From Flavobacteriales bacterium UBA1820 (GTDB lineage Bacteria > Bacteroidota > Bacteroidia > Flavobacteriales > UBA1820): a DNA stretch of 11,307 nucleotides. Location of the stretch: assembly GCA_002314265.1 (NCBI GenBank), contig DCEW01000032.1, forward strand, positions 1 to 11,307. The letters are read 5' to 3'. Position 1 is the first letter of the stretch. Every line of letters begins with the position of its first letter. Positions 1 through 6,894 of this stretch are shown here, one piece after another. The position numbers and the translations under genes are program-made. The notes below the pieces were generated by a model. It saw nothing but the letters and a program-made list of their open reading frames with translations, had not been told where the DNA came from and did not search any database.

Positions 1-33
1 GGCCTCCGGCCGCCCTCGCTTGCCCGCCATCAT
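1..33 (-). CDS. Possible start of another minus-strand gene at the window edge
   Basis: Reading leftward there are two adjacent ATG codons (33-31 and 30-28) 15 nt after the lipoprotein stop, and the frame stays open to the window edge: MMAGKRGRPEA. Eleven codons are too few to identify anything. It could be a third gene of the lipoprotein unit or chance. Confidence 0.2.
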   Translation of the reverse strand, partial: MMAGKRGRPEA

Positions 34-48
34 GCCTTTGACATCTCT

Positions 49-1137
49 TTAGAGATCAAACGCGCACGTGTACACCCATTCGAAGTCGTAACGCGCATCG
101 TAGAAATAAAACCGTCCCCGCGGCTCATCCACCAACATGCTGGTTACAGCCCGGTCCAACTCGAAGGACTTGATCGGACGGCCCCTCTTGTCGTACACCT
201 CGACATAGTACGTAAAAGCCGCCTGGCTTTCCTCTCCCGAGCGATCTCCACGGCGGTACGAGAGCAGGTAGATCCGCTCGTCCGTTCCCTGAGCCTGAAG
301 CAGGCCGTATCCCGTCTCGAATCTTTCCTGCGGCAAAGCCTCCACCTGTTCGCGGGTCAGTTGCTCGCCCACGACCTTTTCCAAATCTATCTTCCCCGCC
401 TGGTCCACCCGGAAAAAGTACAGGCTACGCACATCGGGATAAGCCAGGACAAAACCCTCGCCGAGCAAGGCTACCTTCGGGATATTGTGCAGGTTCGCAA
501 CCGCCATCCCGCGCTCGCTGAGCTGCAGGCTCGCCTTGCTCAACAAAGCCCGGACCGTATCCACCCCCTGCCCCGAACGGGTATTGACCGTATAATATTC
601 ATAACGGACTTCTTCCATGGAAAACAGCATCCTCTGCCCCAGCGCGATCGAATCGCCGACCCTCATCATCGGATTGGACACCCCGCCCAACGGGATACGG
701 CACACGTCCTCTGCCTCCGTCTCGTCCAGACGATAAGAAAGCTCCTTCTCCTGGTCGCCCACACAAAAACGCCCCTGCTGCGACGCATCCCGCATCAAGG
801 AAATCCCGGTCAGTTCGTAAGGCCCCTCCCCCTTGAGCCCGAAACAGTACAGGAACTCGAACTCCGGTAAGAGGTACACCCAGAACAGGCTGTCGTTCTG
901 CCTACTTGCCAGCACCGCCTTGTCCCCCACCACCGTCCAAACGCTCGGCTGGAGGATCTCCGCGATGGGAATGCTGTCGCAGGTCAAGGATTCGACTTGC
1001 GCAAAAGCGAAAGGGTTTTCTTCCGAAGACTTCCCTCCCCCGCAGGAACAAAACCCGAGCGTCAGGAAACTCCCGGCCATTGCCCACCCCAGGAGAGCAA
1101 GAACCCCACGTTGTCTGCTGTTTTTCATCGTTTTCAT
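49..1137 (-). CDS. Propeller-like lipoprotein (BF3164/TolB-like), downstream paralog
   Basis: A 362-residue predicted lipoprotein of unknown function. The start at 1137 puts the signal peptide at the N-terminus: basic MKTMKNSRQR, then a hydrophobic run, then GFCSC. Cys32 is the likely lipidated residue, followed by GGGKSSEE. The open frame extends 29 codons upstream, but those residues are charged and unlike a signal peptide; a second ATG at 1128 is equally possible. The mature part has repeated short beta-strand/turn patterns, including VYLLPEFEFLYCF at residues 87-99 followed by GEGP, and a C-terminal LVDEPRGRFYFYDARYD segment. These resemble Bacteroidetes BF3164-type six-bladed propeller lipoproteins. 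It is a clear paralog of the gene at 1240-2250, sharing the VYxLPEFExLYxF motif and the LVDExxGRxY ending. The two are 102 nt apart with no convincing promoter between them, so co-transcription is likely. Lipoprotein: fairly sure; family: moderate; function: unknown. Confidence 0.8.
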   Translation of the reverse strand: MKTMKNSRQRGVLALLGWAMAGSFLTLGFCSCGGGKSSEENPFAFAQVESLTCDSIPIAEILQPSVWTVVGDKAVLASRQNDSLFWVYLLPEFEFLYCFGLKGEGPYELTGISLMRDASQQGRFCVGDQEKELSYRLDETEAEDVCRIPLGGVSNPMMRVGDSIALGQRMLFSMEEVRYEYYTVNTRSGQGVDTVRALLSKASLQLSERGMAVANLHNIPKVALLGEGFVLAYPDVRSLYFFRVDQAGKIDLEKVVGEQLTREQVEALPQERFETGYGLLQAQGTDERIYLLSYRRGDRSGEESQAAFTYYVEVYDKRGRPIKSFELDRAVTSMLVDEPRGRFYFYDARYDFEWVYTCAFDL

Positions 1138-1239
1138 CGTTGTAGTTAGAATTGATCTTATGGCAAATGAGTGTCTTTTCTCGGGCAAAAAAGCGTCCCT
1201 ACTTCTCCTCCCGATCGGACACAACCCAAGTTTCTCCCC

Positions 1240-2250
1240 TCAACGGGCGAACCGTCCCAGATCGTACCGATACACCCGGGAAGAATCCAACGCCGGACGG
1301 ATCGCATAGAGCCGTCCCCCCGCCTCATCGACCAGGATCTTGGTGGCAGGGCGTTCCAGACGCAAACGATACCGTCCATTGCCTTCCCAGTCGAACACCT
1401 CCACCCGCGAGGCGAGCAACTCCCCACGCTCGTTCACCGCATTTTCCAGCAGGTACAGCTGGTTTTCTCCCCAGGCCACATCCACCGGGCCGTCCATCGG
1501 CGTACGCTTTTCCTTCATCTCAGCCACCTCACTGCGGTCGTAATCCTTCCCCACCGCCCGGACAAAATCCAGCCGTCCTTCGGGGGAAAGCGCATAGTAT
1601 TCCAAACGCTTGTAATTCTTATAGGCCAGCACCAACCGACCATTCGAGAAAGCAAAAAACGGATAGTTCACCGCATTGAACCGCTCGTCGAGGATCGTTT
1701 TGGAATCGAGGCGCTGCAACGTATCCCAGCCCCGGGGATCGAGCAAAGTGATCGAGTGCGATTTTTCCAGAAAATTCATCGTTCCTACCAGCACCAACGT
1801 ATCGGCCAGTAGGATCCCATTGGCATAAACCACCTTCGGAGCTCCGGGGAAACGATCCTCCACCCGAGCCGTATCCTCCCCCAGAAGCACCCGCGAAAGG
1901 AAACGCTCCTGCAGGCTGAACACGTACAACACGCTGTCCTGCACCCCGTCCGGGAACAACCCGGCCGCGTAAAAGAAACTGCCGGGTTTCCGAGGTTCCA
2001 CCGCAAAGTCGTACAAAGGCTCGAACTCCGGCAAACGGTACACCGAAAAATTGGTGTCGCCCGGCAGGGTGTACACCACCACCTTGTCGCCCTGGCGCAT
2101 CCACGACGTATAGCCCGAAAAACCCTCGACCGTCAGGCTGTCGGCCGGCAGGTCCGCCGTTTCAAATCCCTCGGCGTCCCCGCCCCGGCACGCAACAAAC
2201 CCCACTCCCGCGGCCACAAGCAGCCACATCGTCCAAAACGTCTTTTTCAT
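1240..2250 (-). CDS. Propeller-like lipoprotein (BF3164/TolB-like), upstream paralog
   Basis: A 336-residue predicted lipoprotein. The start at 2250 is chosen because it opens a classic lipoprotein signal: MKKTFWTMWLLVAAGVGFVAC, with Cys21 as the lipidated residue and RGGDAE after it. The frame stays open up to 2592, but that extension lies antisense-frame over ruvC and includes the promoter region, so it is rejected. The mature protein carries VYRLPEFEPLYDF at residues 70-82 and ends with ILVDEAGGRLYAIRP, both shared with the downstream gene. This marks a tandem duplication that has diverged strongly elsewhere. The repeated beta-strand pattern and length fit a TolB/BF3164-like six-bladed propeller; that fold is inferred. 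A good Bacteroidetes promoter sits immediately upstream at 2272-2303. Likely located in the periplasm or on an outer-membrane face as a lipid-anchored protein; ligand or partner unknown. Confidence 0.82.
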   Translation of the reverse strand: MKKTFWTMWLLVAAGVGFVACRGGDAEGFETADLPADSLTVEGFSGYTSWMRQGDKVVVYTLPGDTNFSVYRLPEFEPLYDFAVEPRKPGSFFYAAGLFPDGVQDSVLYVFSLQERFLSRVLLGEDTARVEDRFPGAPKVVYANGILLADTLVLVGTMNFLEKSHSITLLDPRGWDTLQRLDSKTILDERFNAVNYPFFAFSNGRLVLAYKNYKRLEYYALSPEGRLDFVRAVGKDYDRSEVAEMKEKRTPMDGPVDVAWGENQLYLLENAVNERGELLASRVEVFDWEGNGRYRLRLERPATKILVDEAGGRLYAIRPALDSSRVYRYDLGRFAR

Positions 2251-2271
2251 CTCTTTATTGTATGTACGCAG

Positions 2272-2303
2272 TAAATGTAAAAAAACAAGGCATTCCATGC
2301 AAA
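2272..2303 (-). promoter_or_regulatory. Promoter for the tandem lipoprotein genes
   Basis: Reading the minus strand, TTTG (2303-2300) is followed after 20 nt by TACATTTA (2279-2272). The Bacteroidetes housekeeping consensus is TTTG, 19-21 nt, TAnnTTTG, so only the last base of the -7 box differs. The start codon at 2250 lies 21 nt beyond the box, giving a very short leader with an A-rich stretch ending in AAAGAG directly before ATG. It supports the internal start at 2250 over longer versions of the frame. Confidence 0.6.
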
Positions 2304-2389
2304 AACGCCCGCAGAAGAATCCCTCAAAAAACCTTGTATCTTGTCTTGCCCTCCTGCCTTTCTTCTCTCTCCCCTCCTCGGCTGACTCT

Positions 2390-2950
2390 TTACCGCACCC
2401 GGTCGGGATTTTTCCGCACGAAAGCCTCCCAACCGGAATAACTCTCCGAGGCCGCTCCCGCCCGGGAAGAATTGAAAAAATGGCACACCGCAATACCCAG
2501 CGCGTCGGTCGAATCCAGATGCTTGGGCAGGTCTTTGTAACGGAGCAGTTGGGCCAGCATCCCCGCCACCTGTTCCTTGGAGGCGTTTCCATTGCCCGTA
2601 ATGGCCATCTTGACCTTCTTGGGCAGGTACTCCGTGATGGGGATCTGCCGCGCCAGCGCCGCCGACATCGCCACCCCCTGGGCGCGCCCCAGTTTGAGCA
2701 TCGACTGGACGTTTTTCCCGTAGAAAGGCGCTTCGAGGGCGATCTCGTCCGGATGGTACGTGTCGATCAGACGCGTGGTGGCCTCGAAGATGCGTTTGAG
2801 TTTGAGAAACGGATCGCCCATCCGGCGCAGGTCCAATTCGTCCATCGCCACGAAACTCATCGCGCGTCCCGTCACCCGGATCACCCCGAAGCCCATGATG
2901 TTCGTCCCGGGGTCGATCCCCATGATGATCCTTTCCTTGGCCTGTCCCAT
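2390..2950 (-). CDS. ruvC: RuvC, Holliday junction endonuclease
   Basis: RuvC cuts four-way Holliday junctions symmetrically during recombinational repair, working with the RuvAB branch-migration motor in the cytoplasm. The 186-residue product is close to the usual length (E. coli 173). It has the RNase H-like fold motifs in order: GIDPGT with Asp13, [10 protein letters not shown] with Glu73, and [14 protein letters not shown] with Asp146 and Asp149. These match the four acidic catalytic residues Asp7, Glu66, Asp138 and Asp141 of E. coli RuvC. The KLGRAQGVA segment (86-94) is also family-typical. The start at 2950 (MGQAKERII) leaves the first catalytic strand close to the N-terminus; the long upstream frame to 3517 runs antisense to thyA and is discarded. 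No ruvA or ruvB is adjacent. Its likely -7 box is at 2984-2991, divergent from thyA. Confidence 0.96.
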   Translation of the reverse strand: MGQAKERIIMGIDPGTNIMGFGVIRVTGRAMSFVAMDELDLRRMGDPFLKLKRIFEATTRLIDTYHPDEIALEAPFYGKNVQSMLKLGRAQGVAMSAALARQIPITEYLPKKVKMAITGNGNASKEQVAGMLAQLLRYKDLPKHLDSTDALGIAVCHFFNSSRAGAASESYSGWEAFVRKNPDRVR

Positions 2951-2983
2951 CTCTTTCCTCCGTTTGCTTGCTTGCGACGAAAA

Positions 2984-2991
2984 CAAAATTA
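2984..2991 (-). promoter_or_regulatory. Likely -7 box of the ruvC promoter
   Basis: The minus strand reads TAATTTTG, a perfect match to the TAnnTTTG -7 element, 33 nt upstream of the ruvC ATG. No good TTTG is present 19-21 nt further upstream, so the -33 element is weak or absent. It lies 13 bp from the thyA -7 box on the other strand. Confidence 0.55.
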
Positions 2992-3004
2992 CGTATTTTT
3001 TGCT

Positions 3005-3012
3005 TACTTTTG
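3005..3012 (+). promoter_or_regulatory. Likely -7 box of the thyA-folA promoter
   Basis: TACTTTTG is a perfect TAnnTTTG match, 52 nt before the thyA ATG. The region where a -33 element should be (around 2981-2985) is AAACA, not TTTG, and overlaps the ruvC -7 box. The match alone could be chance, but its position in a short divergent gap is appropriate. Confidence 0.5.
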
Positions 3013-3064
3013 AGGCACCCATTGCCGCGCAAAGGCGCGCAATGGGCCGCACAAAACCAACGCC

Positions 3065-3859
3065 ATGAAACAATACCTCGACCTGCTGCAACACATCCTG
3101 GATCACGGCACGGACAAATCCGACCGCACCGGCACCGGCACCCGTTCGGTATTCGGCTACCAGATGCGTTTCGACCTCTCGGAAGGCTTCCCGCTGGTAA
3201 CCACCAAAAAACTCCACCTCAAATCCATCATCTACGAACTGCTGTGGTTCCTGCGGGGGGAGACCAACATCGGCTACCTGCACGAGCACAACGTACGCAT
3301 CTGGGACGAATGGGCCGACCCGGACGGCAACCTCGGCCCGGTGTACGGCGCGCAATGGCGGCACTGGGTGGCTCCCGACGGGCGGATCATCGACCAGATC
3401 TCGGAAGTGCTGCGGCAGATCCGCACCACCCCCGATTCGCGACGGATGATCGTCTCGGCCTGGAACGTAGGACAGTTGGACCAAATGGCGCTGATGCCGT
3501 GCCACGCCTTGTTCCAATTTTACGTCGCCGACGGCAAACTATCCTGCCAGTTGTACCAACGCTCGGCCGACATGTTCCTGGGCGTTCCGTTCAACATCGC
3601 CTCGTACGCCCTGCTCACCCTGATGATCGCCCAGGTTACCGGCCTGAAGCCGGGTGAATTCATCCACTCGCTGGGCGACGCACACATCTACCGCAACCAC
3701 TTCGACCAGGTGCGCCTGCAACTCACCCGCCAGCCGCATCCCCTGCCCGTGATGAAGCTCAACCCGCAGGTTACCGATCTGTTCGACTTCCGCTACGAAG
3801 ATTTCACCCTCGAAGGGTACGACCCGTATCCACACATCAAAGGGGAGGTTTCCGTATGA
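3065..3859 (+). CDS. thyA: Thymidylate synthase ThyA
   Basis: ThyA methylates dUMP to dTMP using methylene-tetrahydrofolate as carbon and hydride donor, releasing dihydrofolate. The 264-residue product has the same length as the E. coli enzyme and lines up with it with no gap that I can see. Visible landmarks are DRTGTGT (20-26) near the N-terminus, the [12 protein letters not shown] segment, IWDEWAD, and the active-site [11 protein letters not shown] with nucleophile Cys146 (codon TGC at 3500-3502). Further on come [35 protein letters not shown] and the C-terminal [15 protein letters not shown] motif (here [11 protein letters not shown]). The start gives the canonical MKQYLDLL beginning. Its TGA overlaps the folA ATG (ATGA at 3856-3859), so the two are translationally coupled, which is sensible because the dihydrofolate made here is the substrate of FolA. 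Confidence 0.98.
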   Translation: MKQYLDLLQHILDHGTDKSDRTGTGTRSVFGYQMRFDLSEGFPLVTTKKLHLKSIIYELLWFLRGETNIGYLHEHNVRIWDEWADPDGNLGPVYGAQWRHWVAPDGRIIDQISEVLRQIRTTPDSRRMIVSAWNVGQLDQMALMPCHALFQFYVADGKLSCQLYQRSADMFLGVPFNIASYALLTLMIAQVTGLKPGEFIHSLGDAHIYRNHFDQVRLQLTRQPHPLPVMKLNPQVTDLFDFRYEDFTLEGYDPYPHIKGEVSV

Positions 3860-4419
3860 GTACCCATCGGAACATCCGCCGCGTATCGCTGATCGTGGCC
3901 GTGGGACAAAACGGAGAAATAGGCTGGGGAGGAGACCTCCTGTGGCATCTTCCCGGCGACCTGCAATACTTCAAACGCACCACCATGGGCCATCCGCTGA
4001 TCATGGGCAGCCGCACATTCCGCTCCATCGGCCGCGCACTTCCCGGGCGCATCAGCATAGTCGTATCGCGCGACCCCGACTACCGCCGTACGATCGACTC
4101 CCTCGACGCCTGCCGGGGCGTTCCTTCGGTGGAGGCCGCGCTGGAATACGTCGGCACCCTCTCCCAGGACCAACTCCCCTGCCCGCACCACCCGTTTATC
4201 GCCGGGGGCGGACAGATCTACCGGGAATGCCTGGAAAAAGGCCTGGTGGACGAGGTGTACCTCACCCTGGTACACGCCCGGTACCCGGATGCCGATACGT
4301 TTTTCCCGCTCGAATACCTGAACACCTGGCAGGAAGTCTCCCGGGAATCCCACGCGAGTGCCGACGGCACATCCCCGTCTTTCGACTATCTGCGGCTGAT
4401 CCCTCCTGCCGAAAAGTAA
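3856..4419 (+). CDS. folA: Dihydrofolate reductase
   Basis: Reduces dihydrofolate to tetrahydrofolate with NADPH, closing the cycle opened by ThyA; the target of trimethoprim. The 187-residue product is somewhat longer than the usual ~160. Motifs in order: [14 protein letters not shown] (11-24), then [13 protein letters not shown] with Trp30 and the catalytic acidic residue Asp35 (equivalent to E. coli Asp27). Next are [22 protein letters not shown] for the NADPH-binding region, [13 protein letters not shown] with the glycine-rich turn, and [21 protein letters not shown] near the C-terminus. A modest extra segment around residues 80-110 ([24 protein letters not shown]) accounts for part of the length. 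The start overlaps the thyA stop by 4 nt, which fixes it well. No odd substitutions were seen in the active-site motifs. Confidence 0.96.
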   Translation: MSTHRNIRRVSLIVAVGQNGEIGWGGDLLWHLPGDLQYFKRTTMGHPLIMGSRTFRSIGRALPGRISIVVSRDPDYRRTIDSLDACRGVPSVEAALEYVGTLSQDQLPCPHHPFIAGGGQIYRECLEKGLVDEVYLTLVHARYPDADTFFPLEYLNTWQEVSRESHASADGTSPSFDYLRLIPPAEK

Positions 4420-4493
4420 GGAGGAAAGGCTCAAACGGTAAACCCCCGAAGTATCCGAACGACAAACCATCCGCTCCAAAAAAAACTGCACGC

Positions 4494-5669
4494 ATGAAAT
4501 ATTCCTGGCTTCTTTTTCCTCTGCTGTTTTTCCTGCCGGCAGGCTGTAGCGAACCGAAAGAGGAATACCGCGGCGGAGAAGAGATCGAGATCGATTGCGG
4601 CCCCTCCGCCCCGGAATACCTCGAAGACTATGTGGATTTCTCGGACTTCGAGTATGTCCGGTTGGAAGCCAACGACAGTGCCTCGATCGGAGGTGTCCGC
4701 AAAGCGATGGTCTTCGACGGAAGGATCTACGTAGCGGACCATCGGGCCAAGGGTGTTTACATCTTCGACCGGGAGGGAAAATTCATCAAAAATCCCGCGC
4801 GTTTGGGCTCCGGAGGGCAGGAATTCGCCCGGATCGACGATTTTCAGATCGACCGGGAACTCCGCCAGCTCATCGTGCTGGACAGTGAAAACGGCACGCT
4901 GACCTTTTACGACTTGGACGGGGATTTCATCCGGCGGGATACGATCGGCTTGGAAGCCGTGTACTTCGAGACGACGGCAGAGGGCTATCTCTTTTACCAA
5001 AACCCGTATGACAGTCCGCAGGACGACTCCCAACCGTATCATCTGATCAGGACGGACAAACAGTACCGCATCCAGGAGCGGCTTTACAACCAACTGGAAG
5101 TGAGCGGTCTGGGCATCCCCGTCCCCTCCAGGTTCGCGAAAGACCCGCAGGGGAACGTCTTGTTCGCCCCCGTGTACAGCCCTTTCATCTTTCGGGTAGC
5201 GCAAGGCCGACTGACCCCTGAATATCACCTGAAGTACTCCTGGGGAAATGTTCTGGACGCAGAAGACCTGTACTCGGCCGACTCCGATCCCAAAGCACTC
5301 CTGGATCGTTTGTCGGAAGGGACTCCCCTGTATTTCAATGGCTGGCTTATCGAAAACGGGGATCAGCTGTGCCTTCAGACGCAAAAAGGCCTGGTCTCGA
5401 CTTATACCACGTATTTCGACAAGGAAAGCGGGCGCAGCCTGACCTTGTTTTCCCTCAAGGAGGACGCCTCGAACTACCGCAACATCCTCTTCCACCCTGT
5501 CGTCGGCTCGGATCGAGGGTACTACATCAGCGCGTTTTCCGACGCATCGGCGATCGGCCTGATGAAGTTGGAGCAGGCCCGTCTCCCGGAAGACTTCAAA
5601 AACGCCGTCCTGCAACACACCGACCAGGACAACCCCCTGCTCATTTTCTATAAATTAAAAGATTTCTGA
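4494..5669 (+). CDS. Six-bladed beta-propeller lipoprotein
   Basis: A 391-residue predicted lipoprotein. The start at 4494 opens a textbook signal: MKYSWLLFPLLFFLPAGC, lipobox PAGC with Cys18. The following SEPKEE is acidic, as in Bacteroidetes surface-export signals. The frame is open much further upstream but only as an alternate frame of folA. The mature part has the pattern of the Bacteroidetes six-bladed propeller family (DUF5128-type). Examples are YVRLEAND near residue 54, RIYVADHRAKGVYIFDREGKF (77-97), the LGSGGQEFARIDDFQID turn (104-120), and LIVLDSENGTLTFYDLDGDF. These are NHL/YVTN-like strand-turn repeats. The gene follows folA by 74 nt with no TAnnTTTG box in the gap, so it probably rides on the thyA-folA transcript. 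Its role is unknown; nothing links it chemically to folate metabolism. It is distantly similar in plan, not clearly in sequence, to the two lipoproteins at 49-2250. Confidence 0.85.
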   Translation: MKYSWLLFPLLFFLPAGCSEPKEEYRGGEEIEIDCGPSAPEYLEDYVDFSDFEYVRLEANDSASIGGVRKAMVFDGRIYVADHRAKGVYIFDREGKFIKNPARLGSGGQEFARIDDFQIDRELRQLIVLDSENGTLTFYDLDGDFIRRDTIGLEAVYFETTAEGYLFYQNPYDSPQDDSQPYHLIRTDKQYRIQERLYNQLEVSGLGIPVPSRFAKDPQGNVLFAPVYSPFIFRVAQGRLTPEYHLKYSWGNVLDAEDLYSADSDPKALLDRLSEGTPLYFNGWLIENGDQLCLQTQKGLVSTYTTYFDKESGRSLTLFSLKEDASNYRNILFHPVVGSDRGYYISAFSDASAIGLMKLEQARLPEDFKNAVLQHTDQDNPLLIFYKLKDF

Positions 5670-5965
5670 ATCTTCCCCCCTCCTCCCCGGACATCCGGAC
5701 ACCGTGCAAGGCTGGAACCCCGGACAAAGACCGGGATCACTCAGGGGAAGGGGCATTCCCCATCCGCTGCATTCTTACCACGTTTTTTGAAAGCCCCGGT
5801 CGTACCCGAAGAAGTTCTCTACTACGCAAAAAAGAAGAGGAGAAAAAACAAAAAAAACTCCGCATCGGCCGATCCATCCGGAGACAAACACCCCCTCGCA
5901 ACAACTTGCAGCCAAGGGAAAAACCAAAGGAAATACAGGGCCGAAAAGCCGCCCTGCCCGAAGGA
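5670..5965. other. Non-coding gap between convergent genes
   Basis: About 296 bp between the plus-strand lipoprotein and minus-strand tatA. I find no credible gene: the frames passing through are lysine/proline-rich shadows. It holds two small perfect hairpins on the plus-strand transcript: CCCGG/CCGGG (5719-5723 with 5731-5735) and GGGGAA/TTCCCC (5744-5749 with 5756-5761). A T6 run at 5783-5788 is too distant from either for a classical terminator. An A-rich, purine-rich stretch follows at about 5826-5860, and then a stronger hairpin at 5936-5956. Confidence 0.6.
5936..5956 (-). terminator. Hairpin downstream of tatA, probable terminator
   Basis: CAGGGC (5936-5941) pairs with GCCCTG (5951-5956) over a 9-nt loop, 10 nt past the tatA stop. 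On the minus strand it is followed by TATTTCCTTTGGTTTTTCCC, a T-rich but interrupted tract. On the plus strand it is followed by ATTATTTTTCC, so it may work in both directions at the end of two convergent units. Confidence 0.5.
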
Positions 5966-6169
5966 TTATTTTTCCTCCGGCTGTTTTTCGTCCTTTTTGG
6001 CTGCCTCGGACTTGTCCTCGCCCTTGGTGGACTTTTTGAATTCGCCGATTCCCTTGCCCAGATTGCGCATCAGTTCGGGAATCTTGGCGCTGCCGAACAA
6101 CAGGACGATCACCAGGACGATGATGACGATCTGCCAGGGACCTATCGCCCCGAGAATAATACTGTTCAT
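5966..6169 (-). CDS. tatA: TatA/TatE, twin-arginine translocase subunit
   Basis: TatA polymerises in the inner membrane with TatC to move folded proteins with twin-arginine signals into the periplasm. The 67-residue product starts MNSIILGAIGPWQ and has one membrane segment, about residues 6-25. The hinge motif LLFGSAKIPELMRNLGKGIGEFKK follows, with the FG pair and amphipathic helix of the family, then a charged Lys/Glu tail (STKGEDKSEAAKKDEKQPEEK). An upstream in-frame ATG at 6199 would add 10 residues. That ATG lies inside the promoter -7 box, so it cannot be on the transcript; the start at 6169 is therefore preferred. No tatC is in the window. TatB is similar but usually has a longer tail and a Glu in the membrane segment, so TatA is the better call. 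Confidence 0.94.
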   Translation of the reverse strand: MNSIILGAIGPWQIVIIVLVIVLLFGSAKIPELMRNLGKGIGEFKKSTKGEDKSEAAKKDEKQPEEK

Positions 6170-6196
6170 ATCTTCACTTGCCGTATTAAATCCGGA

Positions 6197-6229
6197 CAAA
6201 TATACACTTTTTTACAGCCCTTTTCCAAA
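6197..6229 (-). promoter_or_regulatory. tatA promoter, near-ideal consensus
   Basis: On the minus strand TTTG (6229-6226) is separated by 21 nt from TATATTTG (6204-6197). This matches the TTTG-(19-21)-TAnnTTTG consensus fully. The tatA ATG at 6169 begins 27 nt after the box. It shows that tatA has its own start of transcription and is not solely dependent on the plug-like gene upstream. Confidence 0.8.
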
Positions 6230-6258
6230 AAAAGCCGACCGTATTCCCGTCTTCCCGT

Positions 6259-6729
6259 TCAACGAGCCCGGGCAAAAGTCTCCACGATCACCGCACCGTT
6301 GCGTCCCCGGGGGCCGTACAGCGAAGTGCTCGCCATGTCCGAGAGCACCGAGATGCTGCGCACCGAGAGCGGATCGACCCCCTCGAGCGAGGAGAGCGGC
6401 ACGCCGTCCACCAGATAGTACAGGCACGGCCGGTTGCGGATAAAGACCTGTCCCTGGTCATACCGCACCCCCGGAAAACGGCGGTCGAGCATCTCGTCGA
6501 AACGGCGGTCGAGTTTTCCCGGATAGTAGGTCCGATTTTCCGAGTCCATCCGCCCCACTTCCGGGCGATCCACCCGCCGCCCGGACTTGTCCGGAAGACG
6601 GATCGACACGTCCAACTGCCCTTCCGCCCGCAGGCCTTCCCCCGCCAATACCAGCAAAACAGCCCATACCGCCATCCATTTACCGTTCACAGCGGTATTC
6701 TTTCGTTCTTTTTCCTCCATGTCCTTCAT
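6259..6729 (-). CDS. Small exported protein resembling a TonB-receptor plug domain
   Basis: A 156-residue protein. Residues 1-19 are charged, then a hydrophobic segment (about 20-30) ends at LRAEG, suggesting a Sec signal cleaved near residue 35-37; no lipobox. The C-terminal half closely follows the plug domain of SusC-type TonB-dependent receptors. It has [28 protein letters not shown] (LVDGVP at 106-111), [17 protein letters not shown] (118-134) and [14 protein letters not shown] (138-151). In SusC proteins the equivalents read VVDGVP, IESIEVLKDASA and YGSRGANGVILITT. The frame ends there with a stop at 6259, and no beta-barrel follows, so this is a stand-alone plug or a remnant. Start choice: 6729 fits the -7 box at 6761-6768; ATGs at 6720 and 6675 are alternatives, the last giving a shorter signal peptide. 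Function unknown; an interaction with outer-membrane or TonB components is only a guess. Confidence 0.75.
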   Translation of the reverse strand: MKDMEEKERKNTAVNGKWMAVWAVLLVLAGEGLRAEGQLDVSIRLPDKSGRRVDRPEVGRMDSENRTYYPGKLDRRFDEMLDRRFPGVRYDQGQVFIRNRPCLYYLVDGVPLSSLEGVDPLSVRSISVLSDMASTSLYGPRGRNGAVIVETFARAR

Positions 6730-6760
6730 ATCCCTGTTCGCCTTTTCCGTTGTCCGCCGT

Positions 6761-6768
6761 CAAAGATA
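6761..6768 (-). promoter_or_regulatory. Likely -7 box for the plug-like gene
   Basis: The minus strand reads TATCTTTG, a perfect TAnnTTTG match 31 nt before the ATG at 6729. No TTTG occurs 19-21 nt further upstream, so the -33 element is poor. The same 8-base box also appears at 6853-6860 on the opposite strand for the speDE gene. Confidence 0.55.
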
Positions 6769-6852
6769 AGCCATTGCACCGGAGAAAACCGCACGGGCAA
6801 AAATATTTCTTTCCCCAGGAGCGTTTGCGTCGAAATCCTTGTGCAAATCTCG

Positions 6853-6860
6853 TATCTTTG
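6853..6860 (+). promoter_or_regulatory. Likely -7 box for the polyamine genes
   Basis: TATCTTTG, a perfect TAnnTTTG match, lies 34 nt before the ATG at 6895. A TTTG occurs at 6824-6827 but is 25 nt away, longer than the normal 19-21, so the -33 contact is uncertain. The leader after the box is A-rich (AACAAACAGAATAAA), typical of Bacteroidetes translation starts. Confidence 0.6.
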
Positions 6861-6894
6861 CACCCGTGTAATTGCTTTTAACAAACAGAATAAA

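Noticed and set aside
43..56. Palindrome ATCTCT-TT-AGAGAT over the stop codon of the first lipoprotein
   Set aside because: Too short a loop and no following T tract on the minus strand, so not a convincing terminator; may be chance.
1138..1239. A separate promoter for the downstream lipoprotein paralog
   Set aside because: No TAnnTTTG box on the minus strand in this gap; the nearest resemblance has two mismatches and wrong spacing.
3793..4491. A 232-codon minus-strand frame antisense to folA
   Set aside because: folA is unmistakable on the plus strand and the reverse frame has no recognisable domain.
5787..6443. A 218-codon plus-strand frame running through the convergent gap and across tatA
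   Set aside because: Lys/Pro/Ser/Arg-rich, antisense to the recognised tatA and plug-like gene, no promoter or motif.
6841..6894. GTG at 6841 as an upstream start adding 18 residues to the SpeD-SpeE fusion
   Set aside because: The GTG lies upstream of the -7 box at 6853-6860 and the AdoMet decarboxylase family starts at the MRALGRH-type sequence.
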